In this document: piece after piece, positions 17,684 to 26,947 of the stretch
Position numbering within the stretch: position 1 is the stretch's first letter
How the letters are laid out: every line of letters starts with the position of its first letter
DNA from: UBA1450 sp964452355
GTDB lineage: Bacteria > Patescibacteriota > Microgenomatia > UBA1406 > GWC2-37-13
Length of the DNA: 64,000 bases
NCBI GenBank assembly: GCA_964452355.1
Contig: CAYVKV010000002.1
Coordinates: forward strand, 124,001-188,000
Direction: 5' to 3'
Position numbers and translations under genes: made by a program
The notes under the pieces: model-generated
What the model saw: the letters and a program-made list of their open reading frames with translations, nothing else
The model's database searches: none
What the model was told of the DNA's origin: nothing

Positions 17684-18583
17684 ATGAATATTCTTCCAAA
17701 AATTTCCGAGTACCGAAAAGGGGTTCTTTCCCTCATCCTCCTCTCCTTGGTATTTGCCTCAATGGGTTTGTTTGCCCGGTATTTGAGTACCGGATTTCTC
17801 CTTTTTCAACAAGTGTACCTTCGGATTTTTGCGGCATTCATTCTCAGTTTTATATTTTTCAGAAACGACATTGATCTAGGAAAGCTTAAGAAAATAGGAA
17901 AAAAAGAGTGGAGGTTAATTTTCTTTCGGGTCATTGCGTTTTATGTTTTTGGTGTGACCTTGTTTACCCAAGCGATCATTCTCACCAAGTACAGCAACGT
18001 CTCATTCATTGGTGCGTTGCCTATGGTTGCGATCATGGGAATATTTCTCATGAAAGAAAAACTGACTGCAAAAAAACTTGCATTCATCATTATGGCTTTT
18101 CTCGGTGTTCTCCTTATTGCAGTTACCGATTATTCTCATATTTTTTCATGGGGAAAAGGCGAGCTTATCGCACTCATATCGACCACCACTTTTGCGCTCA
18201 GTTATGTGGCTCGCAAATGGCATTCAGGACTTCTCAACAACAAAGAAATAACGACACTGATGTTATTTCTGGCAAGTATCTTATTATTCATCTCGTCACT
18301 GTTTCTGGGCGAAGGACTGCCACTTTCTGGATGGAGTAGTGGGTTGATTGTGGCGATAATTGGCGCTGGTATTTTCAATATTGCAAATCTCCTTCTCACC
18401 AATTATGGATTCCAAAAAGTCGAGGCAATATTTGCAAGCAATATCCTTTCACTTGAGAGTGTGTTTGCCATCGTCTTAGGGCTTCTTTTTTACAAAGAAA
18501 TGCCGCTCGCTCGTGAGTTTGCAGGAGGAGCAATCATCGCACTCAGCGTGATTGGAATGAACTGGGTTGAAAAGAAGGAGTAA
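17684..18583 (+). CDS. EamA/DMT family transporter (second copy)
   Basis: 299 residues, about ten helices, two EamA repeats (LLSLVFASMGLFARYL; LIALISTTTFALSYVARKW). It belongs to the same family as the preceding gene but is clearly diverged, so this is an old duplication or a heteromeric pair. The stop lies 4 nt before the convergent TspO gene stop. Confidence 0.88.
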   Translation: MNILPKISEYRKGVLSLILLSLVFASMGLFARYLSTGFLLFQQVYLRIFAAFILSFIFFRNDIDLGKLKKIGKKEWRLIFFRVIAFYVFGVTLFTQAIILTKYSNVSFIGALPMVAIMGIFLMKEKLTAKKLAFIIMAFLGVLLIAVTDYSHIFSWGKGELIALISTTTFALSYVARKWHSGLLNNKEITTLMLFLASILLFISSLFLGEGLPLSGWSSGLIVAIIGAGIFNIANLLLTNYGFQKVEAIFASNILSLESVFAIVLGLLFYKEMPLAREFAGGAIIALSVIGMNWVEKKE

Positions 18584-18587
18584 ATGG

Positions 18588-19064
18588 TTAATTTAATTTC
18601 CAAATTGCCACATTCAGAATCGTTGCAAAACTTACCCAAAGAAGATACGGAATCAACAAATACGATGATCGTCGGTCAATATCCCAGAAAAGCTTGATAA
18701 GATACACAATCATAAGCCACAGAACGATGATAATGATCAGTGCACCACCAAGATTTCGTGCGCCAAAAAAAACCAGTGACCAAACTGCGTTTATCCCCAG
18801 ATGAATCAAAAAAAGATCCACCGCTCTTTTTATCTTCGATTTTTTATATCCTTTCACCCATACAAAATAGAGTGCAATTCCCATGAGGGTATAAAGCACT
18901 GTCCAAACAGGACCAAAGACGAAGTTTGGAGGATTGAAACTTGGCTTTTCTAAATAAATATACCAATTGGATATTGAAGAAACCGTACCAAACGACCCAA
19001 TAATACCGGCAATTTGCGAAATAAAAATTGAGAACAAAAGAAGAGGTATGTTTTTTATCTTCAT
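18588..19064 (-). CDS. TspO/MBR (peripheral benzodiazepine receptor) family protein
   Basis: 158 residues with five helices and the family's tryptophan-rich pattern: WYIYLEKPSFNPPNFVFGPVW, TVLYTLMGIALYFVW, HLGINAVWSLVFFGARNL. TspO binds porphyrins and sterol-like ligands and takes part in tetrapyrrole or stress responses in other bacteria. No tetrapyrrole genes are seen nearby. The start is supported by a -10 box shared back-to-back with the next gene. Confidence 0.92.
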   Translation of the reverse strand: MKIKNIPLLLFSIFISQIAGIIGSFGTVSSISNWYIYLEKPSFNPPNFVFGPVWTVLYTLMGIALYFVWVKGYKKSKIKRAVDLFLIHLGINAVWSLVFFGARNLGGALIIIIVLWLMIVYLIKLFWDIDRRSSYLLIPYLLWVSFATILNVAIWKLN

Positions 19065-19069
19065 ACCTC

Positions 19070-19079
19070 ATTGTACAAT
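19070..19079. promoter_or_regulatory. palindromic ATTGTACAAT giving overlapping -10 boxes for two divergent genes
   Basis: The perfect 10-bp palindrome reads TACAAT on both strands. On plus (19074-19079) it is 6 nt from ATG 19086; on minus (19075-19070) it is 5 nt from ATG 19064. Only one polymerase can occupy it at a time. Confidence 0.55.
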
Positions 19080-19085
19080 AATCTT

Positions 19086-19589
19086 ATGGGAAACATTATT
19101 ACGGTCAATGATCTGATGCAGCATGGGTACTCATATCCTCTCAGCGAACCTCTCGGAAAAAACTTTGATCCGATTTTTACCCCCGATCTGTCCCCAAAAG
19201 AAATGCTTGCGATGGGAATGTTTGGCGGAAAATATATGACCGATTGTAAAAAGGAATTCCCCGCCGATTGGTATACCCATGCCAAGCTTTCCCCTGAGAA
19301 AAGAGATTGTTCGCTCAACTATTTCAAAGTCGATGCAAGTCAACCACTTTCAGTCTGGCAAAAGAAGGGTTGGATTCATCCGCAGGATCCGCGAGGATGG
19401 TTTCAATGGTATTGTCGCTACTATTTGGGAAGAAGAACGCCAGATGATATTCGACAAATCAAAAGATGGAAAGCAATGATTCGACACGTCGCTCAAATCA
19501 AAAGAAATTGTGTTCTGGGAGATTTTTCATGTAGACCAAAACAGCGTCAAGCTCTGCTCCACTGGGCATATGATTCAAGGGAAATGTGA
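19086..19589 (+). CDS. conserved protein of unknown function
   Basis: 167 residues starting MGNIITVNDLMQHGYSYPLS. Soluble, basic, rich in Trp/Tyr/Cys (WIHPQDPRGWFQWYCRYYLG; QIKRWKAMIRHVAQIKRNC). From memory, near-identical proteins occur across bacteria and some eukaryotes without known function; this recollection needs a search. A TTG 15 nt upstream is in frame but falls inside the -10 box, so the ATG is preferred. Confidence 0.8.
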   Translation: MGNIITVNDLMQHGYSYPLSEPLGKNFDPIFTPDLSPKEMLAMGMFGGKYMTDCKKEFPADWYTHAKLSPEKRDCSLNYFKVDASQPLSVWQKKGWIHPQDPRGWFQWYCRYYLGRRTPDDIRQIKRWKAMIRHVAQIKRNCVLGDFSCRPKQRQALLHWAYDSREM

Positions 19590-19666
19590 TCGGACACCTC
19601 TAGGGTATGTTTTTTTACTGTCAACTTCATTGGAAACATTATTTTAATCTCATGAGATGACGAGCG

Positions 19667-20125
19667 TTAATTACTCGTCGTTTGAAGTTCATTAACATTG
19701 TTTGGTAAATAATCAATATTGGCAAACTCTTTCACCACAATTGAGCGAATTTTTGATTTGATTTCTGGTTTAATATGCGGATAGGTCATCTCTGCTTCCC
19801 CTCCAATACTTGCACAATCATCCTCGATGAAAATATCAGGGATCAATGACTCGACAACATCTTTATACCCCTGACCGTTTTTTCTATACAAAAGATTTTG
19901 CATCTGAGGAAAATGGTACTTCTCTAATACAAAACGAATGTCATCAATTTCTTCAGGTGTTTCGCGGGAGGTAAGGTAGTATATTTCTGCACCCTGTTTT
20001 TTCCAACTCTGAAGTTTCCAAACTACATTGCCATTGGGAACATATGTTTGAAATGAATGAGCTTGAGAGGAGCCAACAGATGCTGGTTTGAGAGCGGTCC
20101 CTTCGGTAAAGATGAGAATCTTCAT
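19667..20125 (-). CDS. HAD-like/unknown conserved protein
   Basis: 152 residues, soluble. It opens MKILIFTEGTALKP, contains YYLTSRETPEEIDDI (resembling HAD motif II S/T-R) and DIFIEDDCASIGGEAE (resembling the acidic motif IV), but the canonical DxD nucleophile motif I is absent. It may be a degenerate HAD-superfamily member. Its -10 box sits 7 nt from the ATG. Confidence 0.65.
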   Translation of the reverse strand: MKILIFTEGTALKPASVGSSQAHSFQTYVPNGNVVWKLQSWKKQGAEIYYLTSRETPEEIDDIRFVLEKYHFPQMQNLLYRKNGQGYKDVVESLIPDIFIEDDCASIGGEAEMTYPHIKPEIKSKIRSIVVKEFANIDYLPNNVNELQTTSN

Positions 20126-20132
20126 ATTTTTT

Positions 20133-20138
20133 ATTATA
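20133..20138 (-). promoter_or_regulatory. -10 box TATAAT, leaderless start
   Basis: On the minus strand TATAAT, 7 nt, ATG at 20125. Confidence 0.5.
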
Positions 20139-20225
20139 CTCTTCCAGATTGTCGGTTTTCGTTACTTTTTAACTTATTTGATAGTAACTCAAAAATGCGT
20201 AATACGTTTTTATTCATACAACTTA

Positions 20226-20930
20226 TTACTTGTTTATAAACTCAAATGTTGAGAGGATTTGATCGAGATTAATCTTGGCCTTGCTGATTTCATTTATAGG
20301 ATATGTATAGTCAAAATATATCTTTTTACCTGGAGAAGAATCAGTAGGAAGTGGTATCAACACATAAGTATTTCCCGTTCCATTGATCTTCTCTTTATCA
20401 GAGCACATATCTGATGGACCAGTCCCATTTGCAGTTTTAGATGGGATATCAACAACATTAATTTCTTCTTCATCAGAATAGTTATAACAGTAACCAAATC
20501 CAGTAATCATTGCGACAAGTAAATTTATTTTATGTGTATTTTCTTGGTTAGATAAAGTAGTCTCCACCGTTCCGTCCTTTTTTCCTGAAATCCAATTTGC
20601 TGGATATTTAAATTTAAATTTATATTCGCTATTTTCATACGTCTTCCACGTTGACGTTTCATCTGATTTTTCTGTTGGAGAAATAACTTGTGGAGAAATC
20701 ATTGTTGTTGGTGAAATTGTTTGTGAAGGGGTAGGTGTGGTTGTTATGCACTGAGGAACTGGAGTCTCCGAAAGACGAAGACTGTAATACATCCCTCCTG
20801 CAAAACCCAAGATCAAGATGAAGGCACCTATCGCGACATACTTCAACTTAAGAACGTTTGAAGTAGGCGCTTCCCAATAAACGGGAGGAGAAGACTCTTC
20901 AGAAGTTTTGGTGCTTTTATTTGGCTCCAT
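20226..20930 (-). CDS. membrane-anchored protein with PsbP-like/DUF4367-type external domain
   Basis: 234 residues from ATG 20930, chosen by its -10 box 6 nt upstream. A cytoplasmic tail of about 28 residues precedes one transmembrane helix (VAIGAFILILGFAGGMYYSL). A Thr/Pro/Ser-rich linker follows (TTTPTPSQTISPTT), then a domain opening WKTYENSEYKFKFKYPANW, a phrase typical of PsbP-like domains in candidate-phyla proteins. Two or more Cys in the domain could form disulfides. Function unknown. Confidence 0.65.
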   Translation of the reverse strand: MEPNKSTKTSEESSPPVYWEAPTSNVLKLKYVAIGAFILILGFAGGMYYSLRLSETPVPQCITTTPTPSQTISPTTMISPQVISPTEKSDETSTWKTYENSEYKFKFKYPANWISGKKDGTVETTLSNQENTHKINLLVAMITGFGYCYNYSDEEEINVVDIPSKTANGTGPSDMCSDKEKINGTGNTYVLIPLPTDSSPGKKIYFDYTYPINEISKAKINLDQILSTFEFINK

Positions 20931-20936
20931 ATGTAT

Positions 20937-20942
20937 ACTATA
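20937..20942 (-). promoter_or_regulatory. -10 box TATAGT, leaderless start; overlaps a plus-strand TATACT
   Basis: On the minus strand TATAGT, 6 nt, ATG 20930. On the plus strand TATACT (20934-20939) overlaps it and could serve the gene at 20968 with a leader of about 22 nt. Confidence 0.45.
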
Positions 20943-20967
20943 CAGTATTATTTCAGTTCTAAAACCT

Positions 20968-21399
20968 ATGAAAAATAAGGAATTAATCACCGTAAGTGTT
21001 GTTGTAAACTCCCCTATTGATAAGGTCTGGGATGCATTTACCAAGCCAGAACACATTACCCATTGGGCGTTTGCATCTGACGACTGGGAAGCGCCTTATG
21101 CTGAAAATGATCTGAGAGTCGGCGGGAAGTTTTTCACCACCATGGCTGCGAAAGATGGGAGTTCCAAGTTTGATTTTAATGGTATCTATAGTTCAGTCAA
21201 ACAACACGAATCCTTTGAGTACAATATCGAAGGCGGACGCTATGTGAAGGTGACGTTTGAGAAGGTTGCAAATGGCATCAAAGTCACGGAGGATTTTGAA
21301 CCAGAAACAGAAAACTCGCATGAGCTACAACGCTCCGGTTGGCAGGCGATACTTGAGAATTTTAGGAAGTACACAGAGAAGATAAGCAAAATTCTATAG
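20968..21399 (+). CDS. SRPBCC (AHSA1/activator of Hsp90-like) domain protein
   Basis: 143 residues from ATG 20968, with the START/Bet v1-like pattern: ITVSVVVNSPIDKVWDAFTKPEHITHWAF, DLRVGGKFFTTM, VTEDFEPE and GWQAILENFRKY. The family forms a ligand cavity used for lipids, polyketides or chaperone control. The ligand is unknown. The stop is directly adjacent to the convergent surface-protein gene. Confidence 0.88.
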   Translation: MKNKELITVSVVVNSPIDKVWDAFTKPEHITHWAFASDDWEAPYAENDLRVGGKFFTTMAAKDGSSKFDFNGIYSSVKQHESFEYNIEGGRYVKVTFEKVANGIKVTEDFEPETENSHELQRSGWQAILENFRKYTEKISKIL

Positions 21400-24300
21400 C
21401 TACTCGGCATCTACTTTTGGGGTAACAAACTCATGATTGGCATCGTAGACATAGTTTTTCCCCTGTGACATCACTTCATAATTGTATGTTACCCCCGGCT
21501 CAAGCCCTGTTATTTTTAGGCGATGGTTGCGCACTTTTTCATTCACCTGGATATCTTTACCATAATCTTTGGTCCTGCCATAGTTTACTTTTGAGGTAGC
21601 TTGATGATTGGTTTTCCAGATGATCACTGCTGTAGTGGGTGTCAGCTCAGAAACTGAAACATCGGTGATCTTGGTCGGCTCGCTATCAAGAACGATTTCC
21701 GAAAATGAAGTTCTCGTGTGTTTGAGCCATGATCCAATATTTGTTATGAGTATTTGTGGTTTCTTCACGCTTTCCTTCAGCCCATTTTTTGTATTTTCAC
21801 TCACAATCTGGAAAAATGATCCGAGATTATTCATTGATTTTTTTGAATCAGAGATAGATTGAGTTACTTCAGTTTTTACAGTATCTACAAGAGAAAGATT
21901 TTGTGGCGTTTTTTCATTTGTCACCTCTGTCTCTTTAAGAAGCGAGTCTCTGATATGATCCCTTACTCCTTTACCTGACTTGGGTATTTCTGCTTCGATA
22001 GCTTTATCAATGAGCTTTTTTTTATTTGCGACCTGCGACTTTGTTCCTATTTTTTGAAAGGAATCTATCGATAGATAGAGTATAGTTTCATCACCGATAT
22101 TGCCAGCACCATCCTTACCTTGAAAGTTAATCCTATATAGACCGTTTTCGAGATGGGCGATTGGTGTGAACTCAAATCGGGAAGAAACATTTGAACTGTG
22201 CTCGGAAATATTTGACACGATTGACTCGTCTTTAGACCAAAAAACCTCACCGAGGGAAATAGTTGCAATAGTGTGAATATCGTAAGCCCCCAGACTGTTT
22301 TGTTTTTCTAAACGCATCAAAATACTTTTTGGCCCTGAGACCGTACGATTGTTTTTTCTGATTTCTTCCAACTCGCTCGATGAATTTCCCGATAAAGTAT
22401 CGGTGACTAGTCCAAAAACGGTAGGTGTCCGATCAGATGTAGCTAGGTTATTACTTGATATTTTTCTGTCATTCAATTGAACTATCTTAGCGTTCGGTTT
22501 GGTTAAGTCAACAAAAAGGGTTCTCCCAATGCTCCGTTCGTTGCCTACATTATCAATTGCTATTACCTCCCAATTTCGCTCACCCTCTTTGAGTTTGCCA
22601 TCATCCTGATTCAACCCCCAGAGTAGTGAGGATTTAGTATAGAGGGAAATAGAGTTGTTTGTAGTGTCGCTATCATTGAAGTTTTCATACTCTATTTTGT
22701 ACTGTGTTGTCTCGTAGGACGTAGTACGTGACGGACTAATGTTATCAACAACAAAATCTCCACTATCCCCGTTATCTACCAAGAGCTTATATTTTGCAAT
22801 TCCACTGGACTCGTCGGGAGTACTTGCCGCTTTCCATTTGAAGGTTGGTCGATCATTATTTGTGTAAGAATTTTCCTCAGGAGACTGTAGCTCAAAGTTA
22901 TTCGGAGCTGTAGTATCTAGGACAATGGTGTCTGTATATGCACCCGACTCGTTGCCAGTTGTATCTTTGAACTGAACATAGACAGTTTTGGTACCATCAC
23001 TCGTTGTAAGTGTCCATAATTTTGAAGATGAGAATGCTTCGTAACTCCCATCCGAGAGATCTGGAAGATTAGAGATCTTCATTTGAATATCAGCGGTGTT
23101 GGAGAAGAAACCTGAGGAAGCAGAGAGGGTCAAGGTGACTGATCTGGTGTTGGTATATCCAGCACCTGAACTAATATTTATTGTGCCCGTTGGTGCTCCA
23201 GTATTGATTTGCGCAGATCCATGAGATGAGTTTGATGATTCATTCCCGGCCAGATCAGTGGCTTTCACCCGGAAGTACCAATAACCATCGGTAAGCGGGG
23301 TAACATGAGTAAAGGAGTTTGTGGTGGCAGTTGTTGAGGAGACACTACTGGAAAAAGATGAGGATTGAGACCACTGTAGGGTATAAGGGGTGGCAGCCAA
23401 ACCACTGGTGACATCACTCGAAGCGGTCCAGCTCCAAGTAAGCGTTGTGTCATTTGTAGGAGTTGTAGTTGATGGAGTTCCAGGGACTGAAGGAGCTGTA
23501 GTATCAATATAGTAGGGACCTGAATGAACAGTGGTCCCGACATTTCCTACATTATCGATGACTCGAATATGGAAATAGTGAGCGTTCCCGTCTGACACTG
23601 CTGAAGAAGTAATGGTTGTGACCATACCAATATCTTGAGAGGTATTAGGAATCGTATTTGCGGTTGTATCAAAGATATACGAATATCCGGACACCCCACT
23701 AGCAGCATCTGTTGCTGCTGTCCAAGTTATTGTGACCGTATTATCAGAGTTATACGTGGAAGTGGAATGGTCAGAGGAAGCTACCGAAGATGGTCCTGAT
23801 GGACTAGTCGTATCGACCTTAAATGCAATAGCTCCAGAGTTCGCTGTTGAGTATGATGAACTAGCAGATGAATTATCTATTGTCTTGACGCGCCAGTAAT
23901 AACTCCCATCAGCTAGTGTCTGCCCACTTGTGCCAGTGGTGTAACTGCCAGACCCTGCAACTTGACCGACGGTGAAGCTAAATGAGCCTTGGGCGGCCAA
24001 AGCGGAAGTATAGTCTGCAACGACTGACGAAAAATCTGACGAGTCGTCGATTTGCACCCGATACTGCACTGTGTTGCCGGCATCAGGATCAGCGAGTGAA
24101 AACGTCAAGCTGGGCTGGTTGCTCGCTCCAAAACTGCCATCGACCATGGCAGTTGGTGCAAGAGAGGTCGGGGCAGTTGGGTCTTGGTTGAACAACCAGC
24201 CAGTGTTATTTCCGCCATCGGTGATGTTGTTGCCTGCCACTGTGATCTGGGTATCATTGATATTGTTTGAGTAAGAAACGGAGACATACGAAATTGATCT

Positions 24301-26805
24301 AGATCCTTGCGGGTCAATAATCCATTGCGTACCAGGTGAAGAGGACGCGAGTGTGAGGAGATTGCCAGAAGCTCCGGTGAGCGTTGTGGTATTGGTGATT
24401 GTTTGTGTCGCTCCAGCTCCAAAAGTGAGCGTGTCAGCCGATGTCACCACCTTAGATAAATTATAAAAAGTGGTTGTACCACTCACAGACTGGCTCGTAC
24501 CTGTCAGCGAAACTGTTCCGCCATTGGCAGTAAAACTTCCTGAGCTATGAGCAAAGTTGCCAGTCACTGTCATGGTGCTTCCGGGTGCGGTCATGGCACA
24601 ACCAGAAATAGTAAGTGCTCCAGTTATGGCAACTGTCGCAGAGCTGGCATTGAGCGTGCCTGAAGAACAAGTTAGCCCCGCACTTGCGGTGATGCTCAGT
24701 GCACCGGTCGTAATCGATGCACCGTTGACCGTGACTAATCCAGAAGAACTCAAGGTAGATGCCCCAGCACCTTTTGCAATAGTTCCTGCGGTAAGCGTTA
24801 GGCTGGCAAGACTAAAGTTATTGTTGATGGTAAAAGTGTCTGTAGTACCATCTGTAGCGTTAATAGTTAGATTGGAATAACTATAGTTAGCTAGTGTATA
24901 TGAATCAGATGCAGTATCTCCATCGCCTACATACTTGACGGTTGAACCGCTATTGAGGGTTGGAGTTGTTGGGGTTTCACTACCCACTAATTGCAATGTT
25001 CCTCCATCTTCGATAGTAAATGTTCCACCACAGGTAAGGGAATATCCTGCTAAATTAAAATTACCTTCAACAACCGTACAGTTTGCTGTTGTCGTGGTAA
25101 AACTCGTTGTCAAACTGGCCGTATTCCCCGATTTATTAATAGTCAAAGGTGAGCTGAAAGTGCTTGCAGCATTGCGGGTGAGGCTTTGGTTGCTACCACC
25201 TGTAAGGCTCATAGTTAGGTTCGAGCCACCAAAAGCATCAGTGGTGTCGATGACCATATTACCCTGAACACTGAGCGTGCGTGCAGAGCCAGAGTTAAGC
25301 ACTGGTCCATCGGTGCGGGTAAAGTTCCCAGTCACTGTTGCAGTGCACTCTAGGGTCGTTTCTCCGGTTGAGCTGGTTTTGTTGATCGTAATCGAGCCCC
25401 AGGCCTCACTACCACTACAGGTGATTGTTCCGCTATCGCTTGAGGCTGTTCCATCAAGGGTAAGATTCAGCCCGGTGGGTAACTTGTTTCCTGAATTGTC
25501 TAGATCATGTTCAACATTGAGTGTTGTCAGGCTACCTGCGGTAAATGTACCTGCTGTTATCTCCCAACTTCCAGCAGTATCTATGGTTGTGCCGGTAAAT
25601 GTGGTGCTAGCTCCTACGCTAGACTGTATGTAGTCTCCAAGAGTGATTGTCCACGTACCTGTGCCAGCAGTAACCGATCCATTATTGGTCAATATTCCGA
25701 AACTGGATGTTGGAGAATTACCTAATGGTAATATGCAGCTTGAACCGATAGTTAGCGTTGAACTACTAAATGTTTTATTAAAAGTTACCTTTGTAAAAGC
25801 CTCACTACCACTACAGGTGATTGTTCCGCTATCGCTTGAGGCTGTTCCATCAAGGGTAAGATTCAGCCCGGTGGGTAACTTGTTTCCTGAATTGTCTAGA
25901 TCATGTTCAACATTGAGTGTTGTCAGGCTACCTGCGGTAAATGTACCTGCTGTTATCTCCCAACTTCCAGCAGTATCTATGGTTGTGCCGGTAAATGTGG
26001 TGCTAGCTCCTACGCTAGACTGTATGTAGTCTCCAAGAGTGATTGTCCACGTACCTGTGCCAGCAGTAACCGATCCATTATTGGTCAATATTCCGAAACT
26101 GGATGTTGGAGAATTACCTAATGGTAATATGCAGCTTGAACCGATAGTTAGCGTTGAACTACTAAATGTTTTATTAAAAGTTACCTTTGTAAAAGCCTCA
26201 CTACCACTACAGGTGATTGTTCCATCATCAGTTCCATTTGCTCCATCAAAGGTAACAGTTCCAGAATTATGTATAAAGGAAGAGCCAACTACCGTAAAAT
26301 TTCTCTCAATGGAGAGAGTGCCAGAGGTAGATTGAAAACTGCCAGCATTGAGTGTAAATGATCCGTCATTGATATCCATTGCCTGGCTACCTCCCAAGAA
26401 AACGCCTGAATCTTGTGCATAGCCACTTGATCCGATCGTCGCTGTTGCTGATTGAGTGATGGTGCCTGAGTAGCCAGTATTGATATCAATCCCCAATACG
26501 TTGATCGACGAGTCAATCGTGGCAGATTTGGTGCTTGTCCCATCAAATGTGGCTACATCGCTCGAGGTTGGAATAGAGTTCGTGCTCCAGTTTGCACCAC
26601 ATGACCACTTGTTTCCGTCTCCGACACCACCTCCACAGGTGCCATCAGAACCACCTCCATCCCAAGTTACCGTAGCAGCTCTAGCATACTTTGGAATTCC
26701 AAAAAAAATAATAATCAGTAAAAAAAATACTACAAAACTTTTTTTGGTAGAGGTGAATTTTTCTAATGGAGAGAAAAACGATACATGTGACATAATATCT
26801 AACAT
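21400..26805 (-). CDS. giant secreted surface protein with Ig/FN3-like repeats
   Basis: 1801 residues. A long signal peptide (hydrophobic core about 24-40, cleavage after YARA) precedes a Thr/Ser/Gly-rich region (about 45-870) of short beta repeats resembling autotransporter or filamentous beta-helix passengers. A series of Ig/fibronectin-like domains follows (about 890-1560; e.g. NQDPTAPTSLAPTAMVDGSF, DTTSPSGPSSVASSD, DTTAPNNFELQSPEENSYTN), then a charged linker. The C-terminal FN3 domain opens EPTKITDVSVSELTPTTAVI and resembles the N-terminal domain of purple acid phosphatases. No sorting signal or C-terminal anchor is seen. Likely an adhesin or cell-surface fibre. A perfect 132-residue duplication lies in the beta-repeat region. 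Confidence 0.85.
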   Translation of the reverse strand: MLDIMSHVSFFSPLEKFTSTKKSFVVFFLLIIIFFGIPKYARAATVTWDGGGSDGTCGGGVGDGNKWSCGANWSTNSIPTSSDVATFDGTSTKSATIDSSINVLGIDINTGYSGTITQSATATIGSSGYAQDSGVFLGGSQAMDINDGSFTLNAGSFQSTSGTLSIERNFTVVGSSFIHNSGTVTFDGANGTDDGTITCSGSEAFTKVTFNKTFSSSTLTIGSSCILPLGNSPTSSFGILTNNGSVTAGTGTWTITLGDYIQSSVGASTTFTGTTIDTAGSWEITAGTFTAGSLTTLNVEHDLDNSGNKLPTGLNLTLDGTASSDSGTITCSGSEAFTKVTFNKTFSSSTLTIGSSCILPLGNSPTSSFGILTNNGSVTAGTGTWTITLGDYIQSSVGASTTFTGTTIDTAGSWEITAGTFTAGSLTTLNVEHDLDNSGNKLPTGLNLTLDGTASSDSGTITCSGSEAWGSITINKTSSTGETTLECTATVTGNFTRTDGPVLNSGSARTLSVQGNMVIDTTDAFGGSNLTMSLTGGSNQSLTRNAASTFSSPLTINKSGNTASLTTSFTTTTANCTVVEGNFNLAGYSLTCGGTFTIEDGGTLQLVGSETPTTPTLNSGSTVKYVGDGDTASDSYTLANYSYSNLTINATDGTTDTFTINNNFSLASLTLTAGTIAKGAGASTLSSSGLVTVNGASITTGALSITASAGLTCSSGTLNASSATVAITGALTISGCAMTAPGSTMTVTGNFAHSSGSFTANGGTVSLTGTSQSVSGTTTFYNLSKVVTSADTLTFGAGATQTITNTTTLTGASGNLLTLASSSPGTQWIIDPQGSRSISYVSVSYSNNINDTQITVAGNNITDGGNNTGWLFNQDPTAPTSLAPTAMVDGSFGASNQPSLTFSLADPDAGNTVQYRVQIDDSSDFSSVVADYTSALAAQGSFSFTVGQVAGSGSYTTGTSGQTLADGSYYWRVKTIDNSSASSSYSTANSGAIAFKVDTTSPSGPSSVASSDHSTSTYNSDNTVTITWTAATDAASGVSGYSYIFDTTANTIPNTSQDIGMVTTITSSAVSDGNAHYFHIRVIDNVGNVGTTVHSGPYYIDTTAPSVPGTPSTTTPTNDTTLTWSWTASSDVTSGLAATPYTLQWSQSSSFSSSVSSTTATTNSFTHVTPLTDGYWYFRVKATDLAGNESSNSSHGSAQINTGAPTGTINISSGAGYTNTRSVTLTLSASSGFFSNTADIQMKISNLPDLSDGSYEAFSSSKLWTLTTSDGTKTVYVQFKDTTGNESGAYTDTIVLDTTAPNNFELQSPEENSYTNNDRPTFKWKAASTPDESSGIAKYKLLVDNGDSGDFVVDNISPSRTTSYETTQYKIEYENFNDSDTTNNSISLYTKSSLLWGLNQDDGKLKEGERNWEVIAIDNVGNERSIGRTLFVDLTKPNAKIVQLNDRKISSNNLATSDRTPTVFGLVTDTLSGNSSSELEEIRKNNRTVSGPKSILMRLEKQNSLGAYDIHTIATISLGEVFWSKDESIVSNISEHSSNVSSRFEFTPIAHLENGLYRINFQGKDGAGNIGDETILYLSIDSFQKIGTKSQVANKKKLIDKAIEAEIPKSGKGVRDHIRDSLLKETEVTNEKTPQNLSLVDTVKTEVTQSISDSKKSMNNLGSFFQIVSENTKNGLKESVKKPQILITNIGSWLKHTRTSFSEIVLDSEPTKITDVSVSELTPTTAVIIWKTNHQATSKVNYGRTKDYGKDIQVNEKVRNHRLKITGLEPGVTYNYEVMSQGKNYVYDANHEFVTPKVDAE
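25403..26194. repeat. 396-bp perfect tandem duplication inside the surface protein
   Basis: Two head-to-tail 396-bp units (25403-25798 and 25799-26194), which I read as identical base for base. A third partial start at 26195 runs about 29 bp before diverging. Each unit encodes 132 residues starting near GTITCSGSEAF. Confidence 0.85.
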
Positions 26806-26812
26806 TCAGGAT

Positions 26813-26818
26813 ACTATA
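26813..26818 (-). promoter_or_regulatory. -10 box TATAGT of the surface-protein gene
   Basis: On the minus strand TATAGT, 7 nt, ATG 26805. It favours this start over the ATG four codons later. Confidence 0.45.
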
Positions 26819-26947
26819 CATTTTAATAATTTGAAAATAAATCTATTAAGTCTAAGTATTTTTCGAAATGAAGTTGTTAGATTTTGAGACGCTCAAACGA
26901 GCTTCTTAGACCACAAATTTTTGTTTGACCTCTTCAAAAATAGAGCG

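Noticed and set aside
24557..26335. Several plus-strand open frames of 60-130 codons, some in identical pairs
   Set aside because: They are antisense to the Thr/Ser-rich surface protein; skewed codons leave the opposite frames open, and the pairs come from the 396-bp duplication.
26806..26947. Possible regulatory element between the surface-protein start and dedA
   Set aside because: Apart from the -10 box and a short GCTC/GAGC hairpin near 26891-26901 I see nothing conserved or repeated.
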